This document shows positions 22,686-34,334 of a DNA stretch of 64,000 nucleotides, piece by piece. The translations under genes were made by a program, and so were the position numbers. The notes under the pieces are model-generated. The model saw nothing but the letters and a program-made list of their open reading frames with translations, had not been told where the DNA came from and searched no databases. Each line of letters starts with the position of its first letter. Position 1 is the first letter of the stretch. Source of the DNA: Gongronella butleri (Eukaryota; Mucoromycota; Mucoromycetes; Mucorales; Cunninghamellaceae); NCBI GenBank assembly GCA_025201375.1, contig JAIWZP010000045.1, positions 124,001 through 188,000 on the forward strand. The letters are read 5' to 3'.

Positions 22686-25129
22686 ATGATGGAAGTGGAA
22701 AGTGCGTCCAAGAGACGTAAGGTGGATGAAGCTGGCGGTGTCGTGCCGACATTGACAGGCGGTGCGTACATTCCGCCTCATCGTCTTCGTCAGCTGCAAG
22801 CGAATCTTGCCGATGACAAGAGCAGCGAGGCGTATCAGCGTCTGACGTGGGAGGCGTTGAAAAAGTCGCTGAATGGGCTGATCAACAAGGTGAATGTTGC
22901 AAACATCAAGCAGCTTGTCCCCGAGCTGTTTGGGGAGAATTTGGTGCGTGGCCGCGGGTTGCTTTGCAAGAGTTTGATCAAGGCACAAGCGGCCAGTTTG
23001 CCATTCACGCCCATTTATGCTGCCTTGGTGGCGGTGCTGAACAGCAAAGTGCCATCGATTGGCGGTTTGTTGCTTGCGCGTCTTGTTGTCCAATTCCGAC
23101 GCGCTTTCCGACGCAACGACAAGACGACGTGCTTGGCCACCAGCAAATTCATTGCGCATCTATCGAACCAGATGCTCGTGGACGAATTCTTGGCGTTGCA
23201 GGTGCTTGCGCTGCTTCTCGGGCGGCCGACCGACGACTCTGTGGAAATTGCCGTCGGGTTCATGCGCGAGGTCGGTGCGCACCTGACCAATGTTGCGCCC
23301 AAGCCATTGCACAAGATCTTTGAGCGATTCCGTACGATCCTGCACGAGGGCGACATTGACAAGCGCGTGCAATATATGATCGAGGTGCTGTTCCAGGTGC
23401 GCAAAGACAAGTTCAAGGACAATCCGCCCATCATTGACGAATTGGACCTTGTCGAGGAGGACGACCAGATTGTGCACGACATTGATTTGGACGACATGGA
23501 CATTGACCCCGAAGAAAGGCTTAATCTCTTCCAATTCGACCCTGATTTCGCCGAAAACGAGCAAAAATACGCTGCCATCAAGGCAGAGATTCTCGGAGAG
23601 GACGAGGATGACTCTGGAAGCGACGGCAGTGACTCGGGCAGCGAATCTGGCAGCGAAGAGGAGAGCGACGACGAACAAGAACAAGCCATGGACATCCAGG
23701 ACGAGACCGGCGCCGATCTCGTCGATTTGCGCCGCAAGATCTATCTGACCGTCATGTCTTCCGTCAATTATGAAGAATGCTGTCACAAACTCATGAAGTT
23801 GAACATCCCCGAGGGCCAAGAGGTAACCCAATTGAATTTTAAAAAGAGACAAAAAAAAAAAAAAGGGGAGAAAGCGAAAACAGAAGGGAAAAAAGAACCA
23901 GGGGAAAAAAAAGATAGACACTCACCTCTTTTTTTTCTTTCTTTCCACTCTAGATTGAGCTTTGCAACATGATCATCGAGTGCTGTTCGCAAGAGCGCAC
24001 GTATCTCAAGTTTTATGGCCTGATGGGCGAGCGATTCTGCAAGATGAGCTATCTTTGGCGCGACAAGTTTGCCGAGGCGTTCACGGCGACGTTTGAAACG
24101 ATCCACCGGTACGAGACGAACCGCTTGCGCAACATTGCCAAGTTGTTTGGGCATTTGTTCTTTTCGGATGCGCTGCCGTGGTCGGTGTTTGAGTTGATTC
24201 GCTTGAATGAGGACGACACGACGTCCGCGTCGCGTATTTTCATCAAGATCCTGTTCCAGGAGATCAGCGAGTACATGGGCCTGAAGAAACTCAAGGAGCG
24301 CTTCAACGACCCGACGATGGCCGACAGCTTTGCAGGCATGTTCCCGCGCCAGAACCCCAAGGACTGCCGCTTCGCCATCAATTATTGGACTTCCATTGGC
24401 CTTGGCGCCCTGACCGACGAATTGCGTGAATGGCTGCGCACCGCGCCCCAGCAGATGATGCGCGCCACCGACGACACCGACTCTTCCGACGATTCGTCCT
24501 CCTCGGGCAGCGATTCCTCGTCCTCTGGTAGCGAATCCGACAGCGACAGCGACTCGGGCTCCGACTCGGGCAGCAGCAGCAGTGGCTACGATTCCGAGGA
24601 CAGCCGCCGTTCGCCCGCGCCGCGCAAAACACGCGAAAAGACGCGATCCGTGTCGCGCTCGCGCTCGCCTCCTTCCCCTCCACGCCGCCGTCGCGACGAC
24701 TCGCGCTCGCCATCGCGCTCCCGTTCGCCACCTCGTGGTCGTCGCGTCGATTCTCGTTCACGTACACCCCCTCGCGGCCGTCGCTCGCCGTCGCGCTCGC
24801 TCTCACGCAGCCCTCCACGCCGTACACGCGACGCGTCGCGTTCCCGCTCGCGCACCCCGCCGCGCCGCAGCCGCCGGTCGCCGTCGCGCTCCGTGTCGCG
24901 TAGCCCCCCGCGTCGAGCGCGCCAAGATTCGCGTTCCGTGTCGCGCAGCCCCCCGCGCCGCGTGCGCCAACCATCGCGCTCCGTGTCGCGCAGCCCGCCA
25001 CGCCGCGCACGCCAAGAGTCGCGCTCGCCGCCACGCCGCAGACGCTACTCGCCGTCCCGCTCGCGCTCGCGCACCCCGCCGCGTCGCAGACGCTACGACT
25101 CGAGGTCCCCGTCGCCCCGCCGTCGCTGA
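22686..25129 (+). CDS. CWC22: Pre-mRNA splicing factor CWC22 with RS-rich tail
   Basis: Two exons: 22686-23822 and 23954-25129 (intron GTAACC...CTCTAG); about 770 residues. After [13 protein letters not shown], residues ~45-290 are the MIF4G domain ([43 protein letters not shown] stretch, RRNDK). An acidic linker (~310-345) follows, then the MA3 domain ([13 protein letters not shown]...[11 protein letters not shown] / [20 protein letters not shown] / LPWSVFELI). The last ~190 residues are acidic serine runs followed by RS/SP repeats, as in animal CWC22; yeast Cwc22 lacks them. CWC22 joins the spliceosome before the first step and, in animals, delivers eIF4A3 for exon-junction complex loading. 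The double ATG at 22686/22689 follows a C/T-rich leader. Confidence 0.95.
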
Positions 25130-25339
25130 TTTTTGAGCACAAAAATAGGGAAAATCGTTGTGTTTTTAATAAAATGGGCTTTTTTTGATGTTTTTTTTTT
25201 CTGGGTTCTTGGAGGAAGGTGAATTACTCACAAATGGTTCACAAATGGCTCATAAATGGCGAAAAGGGGGAAACAAGGAAAAAAAGGGGGAAAAAAAAGA
25301 GGGAATCAAGGCCCCAATTGGCCACTTTATTCAATTCTA

Positions 25340-25929
25340 TCATTGCTGGGTTTCCCATTGCTTGTCTGCATGGCGTGCTGCGGCATTCATGCGTTCCATA
25401 AACTCGGACTTGTAGCAAGTGTCGGTGTCGATGCGCGACAATAGGTCATTTTCGTGCTCGGCAAGCACTTTTTGCTTGCTCTTGTCAGCGTAGGCGGTCA
25501 ATTTCATCTTGTACAAGCCACAGTGCACACCGCCCAGGTTCGGCGACAGCACGTAGTATCGCGGGTGCTCAAACGGCGTACTCGCATCGGCGCTGGCCAG
25601 CTGAATTGCAGGCACAAGCAAAGGTCGGCTACGATCATGCGGATTTTCAAGCGTCGCCTCCACATAGGGGCTGCTACCTGCACCTGTCAATGGTTTGTGC
25701 AGTTGCACCAACCACGAGTAGCTATGGAATTAAAAAAAAATGAGTGTGAGTCGTGGTCAAAAACGACAAAAAAGGACAAAAAAATAAAAAAAGGGCCTTA
25801 CTGTGCGTCCAATTGCTCGTCTTTTGCGTTGACGGCAAAGCTGGCAGCCAAGTCCTCAAAGTGCTTGCTCTTTTTAAAGTGGGGCTCTCTGACTTTCTTG
25901 TCAAACAGACACCCGCACGAAAAGTTCAT
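25340..25929 (-). CDS. Small conserved-looking protein of unknown function
   Basis: Two exons: 25802-25929 and 25340-25721, joined in frame, giving 169 residues. The junction is GTAAGG...CCATAG. I recognise no family. It opens with MNFSCGCLFDKKVREPHFKK, has a central PRYYVLSPNLGGVHCGLYKM block and ends in an Ala/Gln-rich amphipathic helix (MERMNAAARHADKQWE). There is no signal peptide or membrane segment. It converges on CWC22 (210 bp between stops) and diverges from Cch1 (238 bp between starts). Clean splice sites and shared codon use support a real gene. Confidence 0.7.
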
Positions 25930-26167
25930 AGTTTGTTCGCGAAAATGAGCGGGAAAAAAAAAAAAAAAAGAAGCGTCACCCTCGGGCCACGGGGTCCCAA
26001 AAATAGCTGCCAAAAGATTTGTCTGCGCGCGTTTCAGACCCGCATGGCAGCCGCCCCATAATTGTCCGAGTTGACGAGAAAAAGGGAAAAAGAGAAAAGA
26101 GCGGGTTTCCCGGGAAACAAGGGCGTTCATTGTCCTTTTTTTCTTTTTTTTCTTTTAAACGGTGCCA
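25930..26167. promoter_or_regulatory. Divergent promoter region between unknown gene and Cch1
   Basis: 238 bp between two divergent starts. It contains an A-run of about 15 near 25955-25969 (a T-tract for the minus gene) and a TTTTTTTCTTTTTTTTCTTTT tract at about 26134-26156 directly before the Cch1 ATG. Confidence 0.35.
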
Positions 26168-29100
26168 ATGGATGATTTGACCAAGGGGCGTCAAAGCAGA
26201 GAGGCCATGCCGGCAGCGCATACGGCAATCCACATGGCGCAGCAGCCCAATGATCGCGAGGCACAGCTTTCGCCGCCAGTGTGGCCGCCACCACATACAA
26301 ATGACGATCATGAGGATGATACGCCCTTTTTGCTCGCACCGCGTGCGGCTGCGCAAAAGCGATACCAGCCTCTGACGGCCGACCGCCTTGCGAAAAAGAA
26401 CAAATTGGACGCGCTCAAGCAAGAGATCTTGCTGTCAAAGAAGCACGCGCGCGTTGCGGCGGGTGCGCGGCGACGTAGCATTGCAAGCGGCCAGATTTCA
26501 AGGGTGATGGATGTGGACGATCATCCTCGTCATGGCTCTAATGGCAAAAAGAACCGATCGGTCGCAAGTTCGATGGACACGGTGCCTTCCAATGCCCATT
26601 CAATGCATACACGCCCTGACGACGAAGACGAACACGACGACAACATCGCTCGCTTGGCTCACACGTCGCGATCCACCATAAGCCGCAGTCTACGTTCCTA
26701 TTTGCTCTCCGACTCGCCGTTTGCTCATGGCAGCCTCACCGCATCGACCTTGCCCTCACGCAGAAACGGCCCATCCTCGCCTTTTATGCATAGAACAAGG
26801 CAAAGCGTGAAAAGCCGGCACCACCACCACCGCCATCGCCATTCGTACCACCGCAGGCTTGATAAATTCCTTGCATTGTCGTCCTCCACACGCGCCATAA
26901 CCACACCCGACGCGTCCAATGTGTTTTTTTCATCGTCCGCCACGTTGCTAAAGGCGTGGACCACGGCACGCATTGTCTGGTATCATCTTGCCGCGCGTGT
27001 CGCTGGTAAAAACAAAAGAAAGAGGGCAGCCAATGAGCCACTTTTTTATTTTTTTTAAATTTTAATTTTTTTTTTTTGAATAGAAACACGCAGCTGCGAG
27101 TCGGCCGCGCCACCGTCTCGATTGTCGGTGAGCAACTTGATGGCGCTCGGCACGTATTTGCACGCATTGCGCCAAGGATATGACGCGAAACAGGCAATAA
27201 AAGAGCCCAATTTATTACACGACTTGACCGACGACGATGACGACGATTTAAATACGCTCTCCTCGTCGTTCCATGATGGCGCTCGTCCACTGAGGTCGCC
27301 CTTGTCGTCACGGACTCCCTCGCCCATACCGTCCTCGTCTTTTTCTCCTTCGCCGTCGCCCACGCCGCACACACCGCTTCTCGCCCGTGAATCGCCTGCC
27401 CAAGATAGGCAAGATGGGCCATTGAGTACACCAGAGCCCATGTACAAGCGCGCAATGGCACGCGCACGCGGATTTTTGTACGATTTGCGCCATGCGGGCA
27501 CGCAATTCGCCATTAAGAAAGACGATGACCATGATATCCGCCTAAAAGGCTGGTCGATGTGGCTCTTTTCACCCAGCAGCCCAGTACGCCTCTGCCTTTG
27601 GAAGGTCATTGCTTCCAGGTAAAGAAAAACAAAAAAGTGCAAAGTGCAAAACCCCGTTGATATCGACCATCTCGCGCTCCCAAATTGCTCTTGCGACGCG
27701 CTATTTAACTCTTTCTCTCTCTTTTTCTATCGATCAGATCGTATGAGGCACTGTCGCTGCTGCTATTGATTATTCAATGGATTTCGCTGTCTGTGGTCAC
27801 CATCCGCGATCACGAGCAAAAGACACGCGTCAACCATCCACAAATGATGATCCTCATGGCCATCAATGTCCTTCTGGTGTAAGCGATCAAACGGAGCAAA
27901 GGGAAATCCCAAGGAAATGGCAGAAAAAAGAGACATTGATCGCTTCTTTTTGCGTTTTTAGGCTGGAAATGGCGGTCAAGATCATTGTTTATGGCTTTTT
28001 TGTGGACGTGGCGTCCGAGTCGCGTCCGCGTGTGCGTAAGCGTGTGTATGAGTCAGTACAGGAATCGGCGTTTGGACAATGGATATCGCGTTTGGTGCAT
28101 TCGCCGCCATTGCACTCTGTTGCGCGTGCTGCGCAAACGGCTGCCGCGTCTGCTGCGGGTGCCGCGGGGCAAGAGAGGCTGCCGTTTATCGCGCACGCAG
28201 TCGATCACTTTTTTGACGACGATGTGGGCGTTTCAAATCACCATCATGGGCCATCACAGCCACAAACCGCAGGCGGATCGGCGTCAACAAGCACGCGTTC
28301 TGCATCGCCGCTGCCTCCGTGGATGTCGCCGCGTCACGGTGCTGCTGGTGCTTCCTCTACTGCCGGTTCCATGCCATATGTCGTACATTCACCGCTATCT
28401 GGCGCGTCGCGGTCACCATCGCGTCAAAATGGGCAGAATTCGCCTGGAATCAGGCCACATTCCATCTGGGCGGACGACACAAGCGATACCTCACCATCGT
28501 CCTGGGCGCCGTCCATCTCGCTGCAATATCTTAAGATCGAACATGTGCCTTTTATGCGCGACCTGCGCAACATCATTGATCTCGTGTCCGTCATCGCCTT
28601 TTGGCTGCACATTGGCTTGCTCACCACCTCAAACACATTCATACCCATCCTGCCTGCCATTGCCGCCACACGCATCCTACGACTCTTGCTCATCACCGAC
28701 GGAACAAAGGTACAAAATTCAAAGAAAAAATTGAAAAACAGGAAAGACAAGGGAAAGATTAAAACTACGCGTCATTTGGCAATATTCAAGCCTGTTTCTT
28801 TTCCACGTTTAGGTTATTTTGCAATCACTGTACTCGTGTCTCGATATGCTTGCCACGACACTTGGGTTCTTTGCCGTATTTTGGCTCGTATTTGCCATGA
28901 TGGCGCTCCACCTCTTTACAAATTCGTTCTCGCGCCAGTGTGCCATTGTCGACGTGACCCAGCTCTCACTACCCCTGATCAAAGGTGATATCCAAAATCT
29001 AAAAGAAAATGAAAAATTGAAAAAAAGAAAAAGCAAAGCTTACGTGTCCTTTTTATGCCAAGATACGATCGAATTGGCGCAGCCACGGCAGGCGTGCAAC

Positions 29101-32100
29101 GGTTACTTTGTGGACGGTGCGGTCGTGACGCGTGTGTACGACGTGGACACGGGCCAATTTGTGCCAGGGGGCGCGCCGGACGGATTTGCGTGCCAGATGG
29201 GGCAGCTGTGCGTTCAGAGTGCAGCGTACGTGCCATTCTGGTCGTACCTTAGCTTTGAGAACATTTATTTCGCCGTGCTCAACGTGTTTACCGTGATTTC
29301 CACCGAAGGATGGACAGATATGTTGTACATGAGCCAAGATGCCGTGTCGTCGTCCGCTGCCGCCGTCTTTTACTGTCTGTGCATCTACCTCATGACGCTG
29401 ATCCTTGTCCCCATGTTCATTGGTAAAAAAAAAAAATGGGGCAAAAAAGAAAAAATGAAAAAAAGATCCTGCCGCAGCAAAAAGGAACAAAATTCAATTT
29501 TGCATAAATTCATTTTTTTTTTTTTGTGACGCACCATTTTCCAGCTGCCATCACGTCGTCGTTGGCGAGTCTGCGGTCTTACCAGCAAGCGAGTGCGTTC
29601 ACCATGGGCAAAAGGCAATCACGGCTGCTGATTCCGACTTTTGGCTTGTCCGGTGGCGCATCATCGTCGTCTGGCGCCGCTGGCGGTGGCACGGGCGGTA
29701 CCGGCGTCGCGCACGACGACATGTGGACCTTTTTCGACGGTGTGGACCCGCGGCTGCGTGATCAATCGCATCGCCTGCAGCAATGGGCGCACGCCATCAT
29801 CATCCATCCATATTACTCAATGTTTGGCGCCGCACTTGTGTTGTGCAACACCGTTGTCCTTGCCATCGCCTGCTCCTATCCACCTGACAAGCTACCAACA
29901 CCACTCTGTAAAAAGAGAGGGGAGAAAACATTGCAAAAAGACGTTGAAAATACAAAGTAACACGATACAATTGGACTGTTTTCTAGTTTTCATGGACCGC
30001 GCGCTGAATTACACGTTTGCACTCGATATTCTTGCGCGTCTGTACGGTCTCGGTCCGCGGTTTTGGGCATACATGGTGGATCGCATTGATTTGATCATCG
30101 TCGTTGGTGCAATGAGCAATTTGCTCCTTGTCAGTCCGACAAGCCGCTTGTACCAGTTCCTGCAAATCTTTGCCGTGTGCCGTTGCTATCGTCTCATTTA
30201 TCTCTTTCCAAAGTCATTGGAGCTCTTGGTAAAAAAAAAAAAAAATCTAGAACGCATCGTACCGTGCTGGCCCTTTTTTTTCGCTCATCTTGCCCCCCCT
30301 TTTTTTTTGGCTAGTCCTCGATGATTGGCGACGGCCGCGGCATTCTGAATCTCACGGTGTTCACGATGGTCGTGTTGTTTTTGCTGACACCCATCTCCAT
30401 GCAGCTCTTTGGCGGTGATTTTGGCTTTCAGGGCCCCGCCGGCCTCGAGGACCCTGCGATGCGCTTTGACAGCTTTTATCAAGCGTTCTTGTCGCTGTAT
30501 CAGGTACTTTTGAAAGCAAAAAAAGAGGTATAACACTCCTTGGAAACGCGTATTAATGGCTTTTTTCACATTTTAGATCATGACGGGCGAAAATTGGACG
30601 GTAAAATACGCGCATTGTGATTTTTATTTGAATGCTGAGAGGGTTTATTTGCCATGTAGGATATTCTGTACGACGCCATGCACAGCCAGGCATACTTTAT
30701 GACGCTATTTGCCGCAATTTTCATGATCATGCTGTATTTTGCCGTCCATTGTAAGTGATTGTCACCTCTTTTTTGATGCAAACATTTCAAGACATGGTGA
30801 ACGAGCCACGAACGGCACATCTCATCATGACCATTTTTATTTTTTTGGGCGAGGCAGATATGGTGCTCAATATGTTTATTGCCGTGATCATGGAGAATTT
30901 TGACCTGGAAGAGGACGAGATCCGCCAGATTCAAGTGAAAAAATACGTGCGCCAGCACCGCTGGCAGCCCGAATATTTTCAATTGGACACAATTAGCAAG
31001 TAAAACTGACAATGGCCACAAAATCGAGTGAAAAAAAAAAAAAAGAAACCTGGTAAGTTTTACAGCTTTTTTTTTTTTGTGCATGTAGAATTTTTCTGCC
31101 GGTGTTCATGAAGCAAGAGCAAAAGCCGCTGCATTTGCGCAAGCTGCCCAACAATCTCGTGGCCAACGTGAACCAAGCGCATTTCCTTGATTTCATCCAC
31201 ACACGCAAGGACAGGGTGAAATCTGACGCGACTGCTGCGCCGCCCCCCCTTGTGTCGCAAGCGGCCGCCCAGGCACGTCGCCGCAGCTCGGTCTGGTAAG
31301 AAAAAAATTGTTTTAGAACGAAAATGTTGAAAATGTCGAAAATGGTCAAAAAATCGACGCGAAGGGGGAGGGGGTTGACCGATGGCACTGCATCTCACGG
31401 TGCAATTGAAGATGGCCATCCGCGATTTGATGTGCTTTTTTTTTTTGGCAAAGCCAAGCTGACGCTTACCATTTCTTTTTTTTTCCCTAAAATACAGGTC
31501 GGCGACCAGTCTTGTAGAAGAAATGTCGCGTGACAAGGAAGGCGACGCGGATGAAGCAAATGCCAAGAGTATTTGGGACACGACAAACGAGCAATCGCTT
31601 GTGAAATACGGCGACGAGTATGAATTGAATGTGGCCAAGGAGAACAAGGCGGTGTTGGCGGAGAACATGGGGCTTTTCCGCAGTTTTATTTTCCTGGAGG
31701 CGTCGCACCCTGTGCGGCACGCATGCCAGCGATGGGTGCATTCGGCGGTGCACGGGTATGTCATGATCGTGCTCGTTAGCTTGAGTGCGGGGATGGCCAT
31801 TTATGCCGATGGTGCATGGACCCGTGTGCATCCGCGTGGTGCAGAAGCCATGGACGTGATACAATGGGTCCTTTTTGCCCTTTTCCTCGTGGACATTATC
31901 GTGCAGATGGTCGTCTATGGCATGATTGTGCTGCCGGCATCGTATTTGCGGAGTGCATGGCAAGTCGTGGATTTATTGCTTTTGATTGCACAGCCTGTGA
32001 TTGCCACCAATGGCATGACGCCTGTGCGCGCACGCAAGGTCTTGCGGTGCCTGCGCACCGTGCGGATCATGAACCTCGTGCACTATGTGCCGGGCATGCA

Positions 32101-34297
32101 GACCATCTTTTTGGACACCCTGTATGGATTGCCAAAACTCGTCGACGCCGCTGTGCTCAATTTGCTCGCATTTATCCCGTTTGCCATTTACGGCTGTTTT
32201 TTGTTTGGTGGCCGATTCCGGTCGTGCAATGATGACGACGCCGCGTTCCAGCACGCTTGCGCGCGTGAATTCATCACACCCCTCGACGATGACTTGCCCG
32301 CGGGCATTCTTATGCCACGCGTCTGGGCCAATCCGTACCAGTATTCCTACGATCACTTTGGCAAGGCTATGCTACATCTCTTCGAGTGTGCCTCGGGCGA
32401 GGGTTGGGTAAAACAAATCGAGCGAGTGAACACAAAGTGGATGAAAAAGCGGGCTTTTTTACGATTTTTTTTTTTACGCGCAGATCATGTCTTTGTTTTC
32501 GGCCATGAGCCTTGCACCGACGCCGACGATGCAGCCACGTTTCTCATGGTATTCAACGTCCGTGTGGTACTCGTTGTATTATGTGGCATTTATGTTCATT
32601 GCGTCCATTTGCTCGATTCAACTCTTTATCGGCGTAAGATGTCCACCTTTTTTTTATTTGTGCTCTCAATGGCATTGTTTTTTTCGGGCAATGAATTAGG
32701 TGTTTTTGGAGGCGTTCAAGCAGCGTTACGGGATTTCGTCGTTGACCAACTATCAGCGACAATTCCAAGATCTTCAGCGACGGCTGAACCTGGTCAAACC
32801 TCTACCGCACGTGTACCGTGCCCAAGGTCGCTGGCGTGAGGCATGCTACAACATCATTGTCGAGGAAAATGGCTGGTTTAGGCCCGCCGCACTCTATGTT
32901 ACCATCTTAAATATTGGTAAAGCGTTTTTTTACAGCGAGATGGATGCCTATGCGCTGCCCCCAATGCCGCCTTTCTCACGCGTCTTGTTTTTTTAGTCGT
33001 GTTTTGCTCTTCGTATCTGCACCAGCCTTCGTGGGTGACACTTGTCCAAGGTAAAATTGAAAAAAAAAGTTGCGCAATCGAGCCTAATGTTGTTTTTTAG
33101 ATGCATTGATCGCCCTGTGCATTGTATTTTACTTGATGGAACTGTCAATCAAGGCACTAGGTCTTGGATGGCACATGGTAACACTTTTGTTTTGTGCCCA
33201 AGAAATGATATTTTCATTGAAAATTGCCGTTTAGTTTGCATTGTCACTTTGGAACATTTATGACCTTGTTGTCACTCCTCTTTGTAAGACCCATTGAACG
33301 CGTTTTATCAGTGTTCTTATCCATGGCAATCGTAGGCTTGGTGGCATATGTGCTGCGTCACGTATTTGGCGAGTTTGTAAGCAAAATGAACCATTTGAGA
33401 AAGGGGGAAAAAAACTCAGAACCACATGGCTTTCATGATGATCATAGTTTGTCTTTGATGTCTTTTACGTGGTGCTGCAAGCGCTGGTTTGCTTCCGGTT
33501 GTGCCAAAAAATCGACTCTTTGGACACACTGATCGGCATTGGGCTGTAAGCTCGCATAACTCGTTTTAACGCTCTCAATTGATTTTTTTTTCATGTACTA
33601 TAGCAAGTCGTTTGTGGTGATCATTTACATTGCATTTGGGTACTTTCTTGTGCAGCTCTGTTTTTTGGTGGTATTTGAAGAATTCTTTGATCGCACGGCG
33701 TACGGACCCTATGGCTCCAACCATGTGCACTTTCGTTCGTTTTTCACGGGGTTCATTGTCCTGTTTCGCATCACCACCGGCGAGAATTGGGTAAATATCT
33801 GCGCAAACGACGGTGAAATGAGTGATTTGACCCCCCTTTTTATTCCATTTTGCAGGATTTCTTGATGCACGATTTTGCGCAGCAGCCGCCCAATTGTGTG
33901 GCGGATGGCGACTGCGGGTCGACCGCCGCTGCGTACACACTGTTTCTTTTGTATTATGTCGTGTGCACGTACATTTTTGAGAATCTGTTTACTGTCGTAA
34001 GATGGCCCATTTCTATTTTTTTTTTTTTTGGGATTTTTACGGTACCTATGAATTTTTTTCATTCTAGGTGGTCATCAATAATTTCTCGTTCACATTTGAC
34101 AAGCGCAGCCAATTCACGCAAATCACGCGCACGGACATCCGGCAGTAAGGCGAAAACGCGTCTTTTTGACTATCTTTTTTTCATTGACGTAGGATTTCAT
34201 TCTTTTTAGATTCAAGCAGGCATGGATGAAGTACGACCCGGCGGCAACAGGGTATATTCGCAAGAGCGACATCCCTCGATTTCTGCAGGTTCGGGCG

Positions 34298-34334
<37 letters not shown>

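Noticed and set aside
23160..23921. Minus-strand open frame of 253 residues opposite CWC22
   Set aside because: It is antisense to the MIF4G-coding exon and crosses the intron; it is a shadow of the real gene.
33284..33311. A 28-bp intron in domain IV of Cch1
   Set aside because: It is too short for splicing; the next acceptor (33335) gives a 53-bp intron and keeps frame, and was used.
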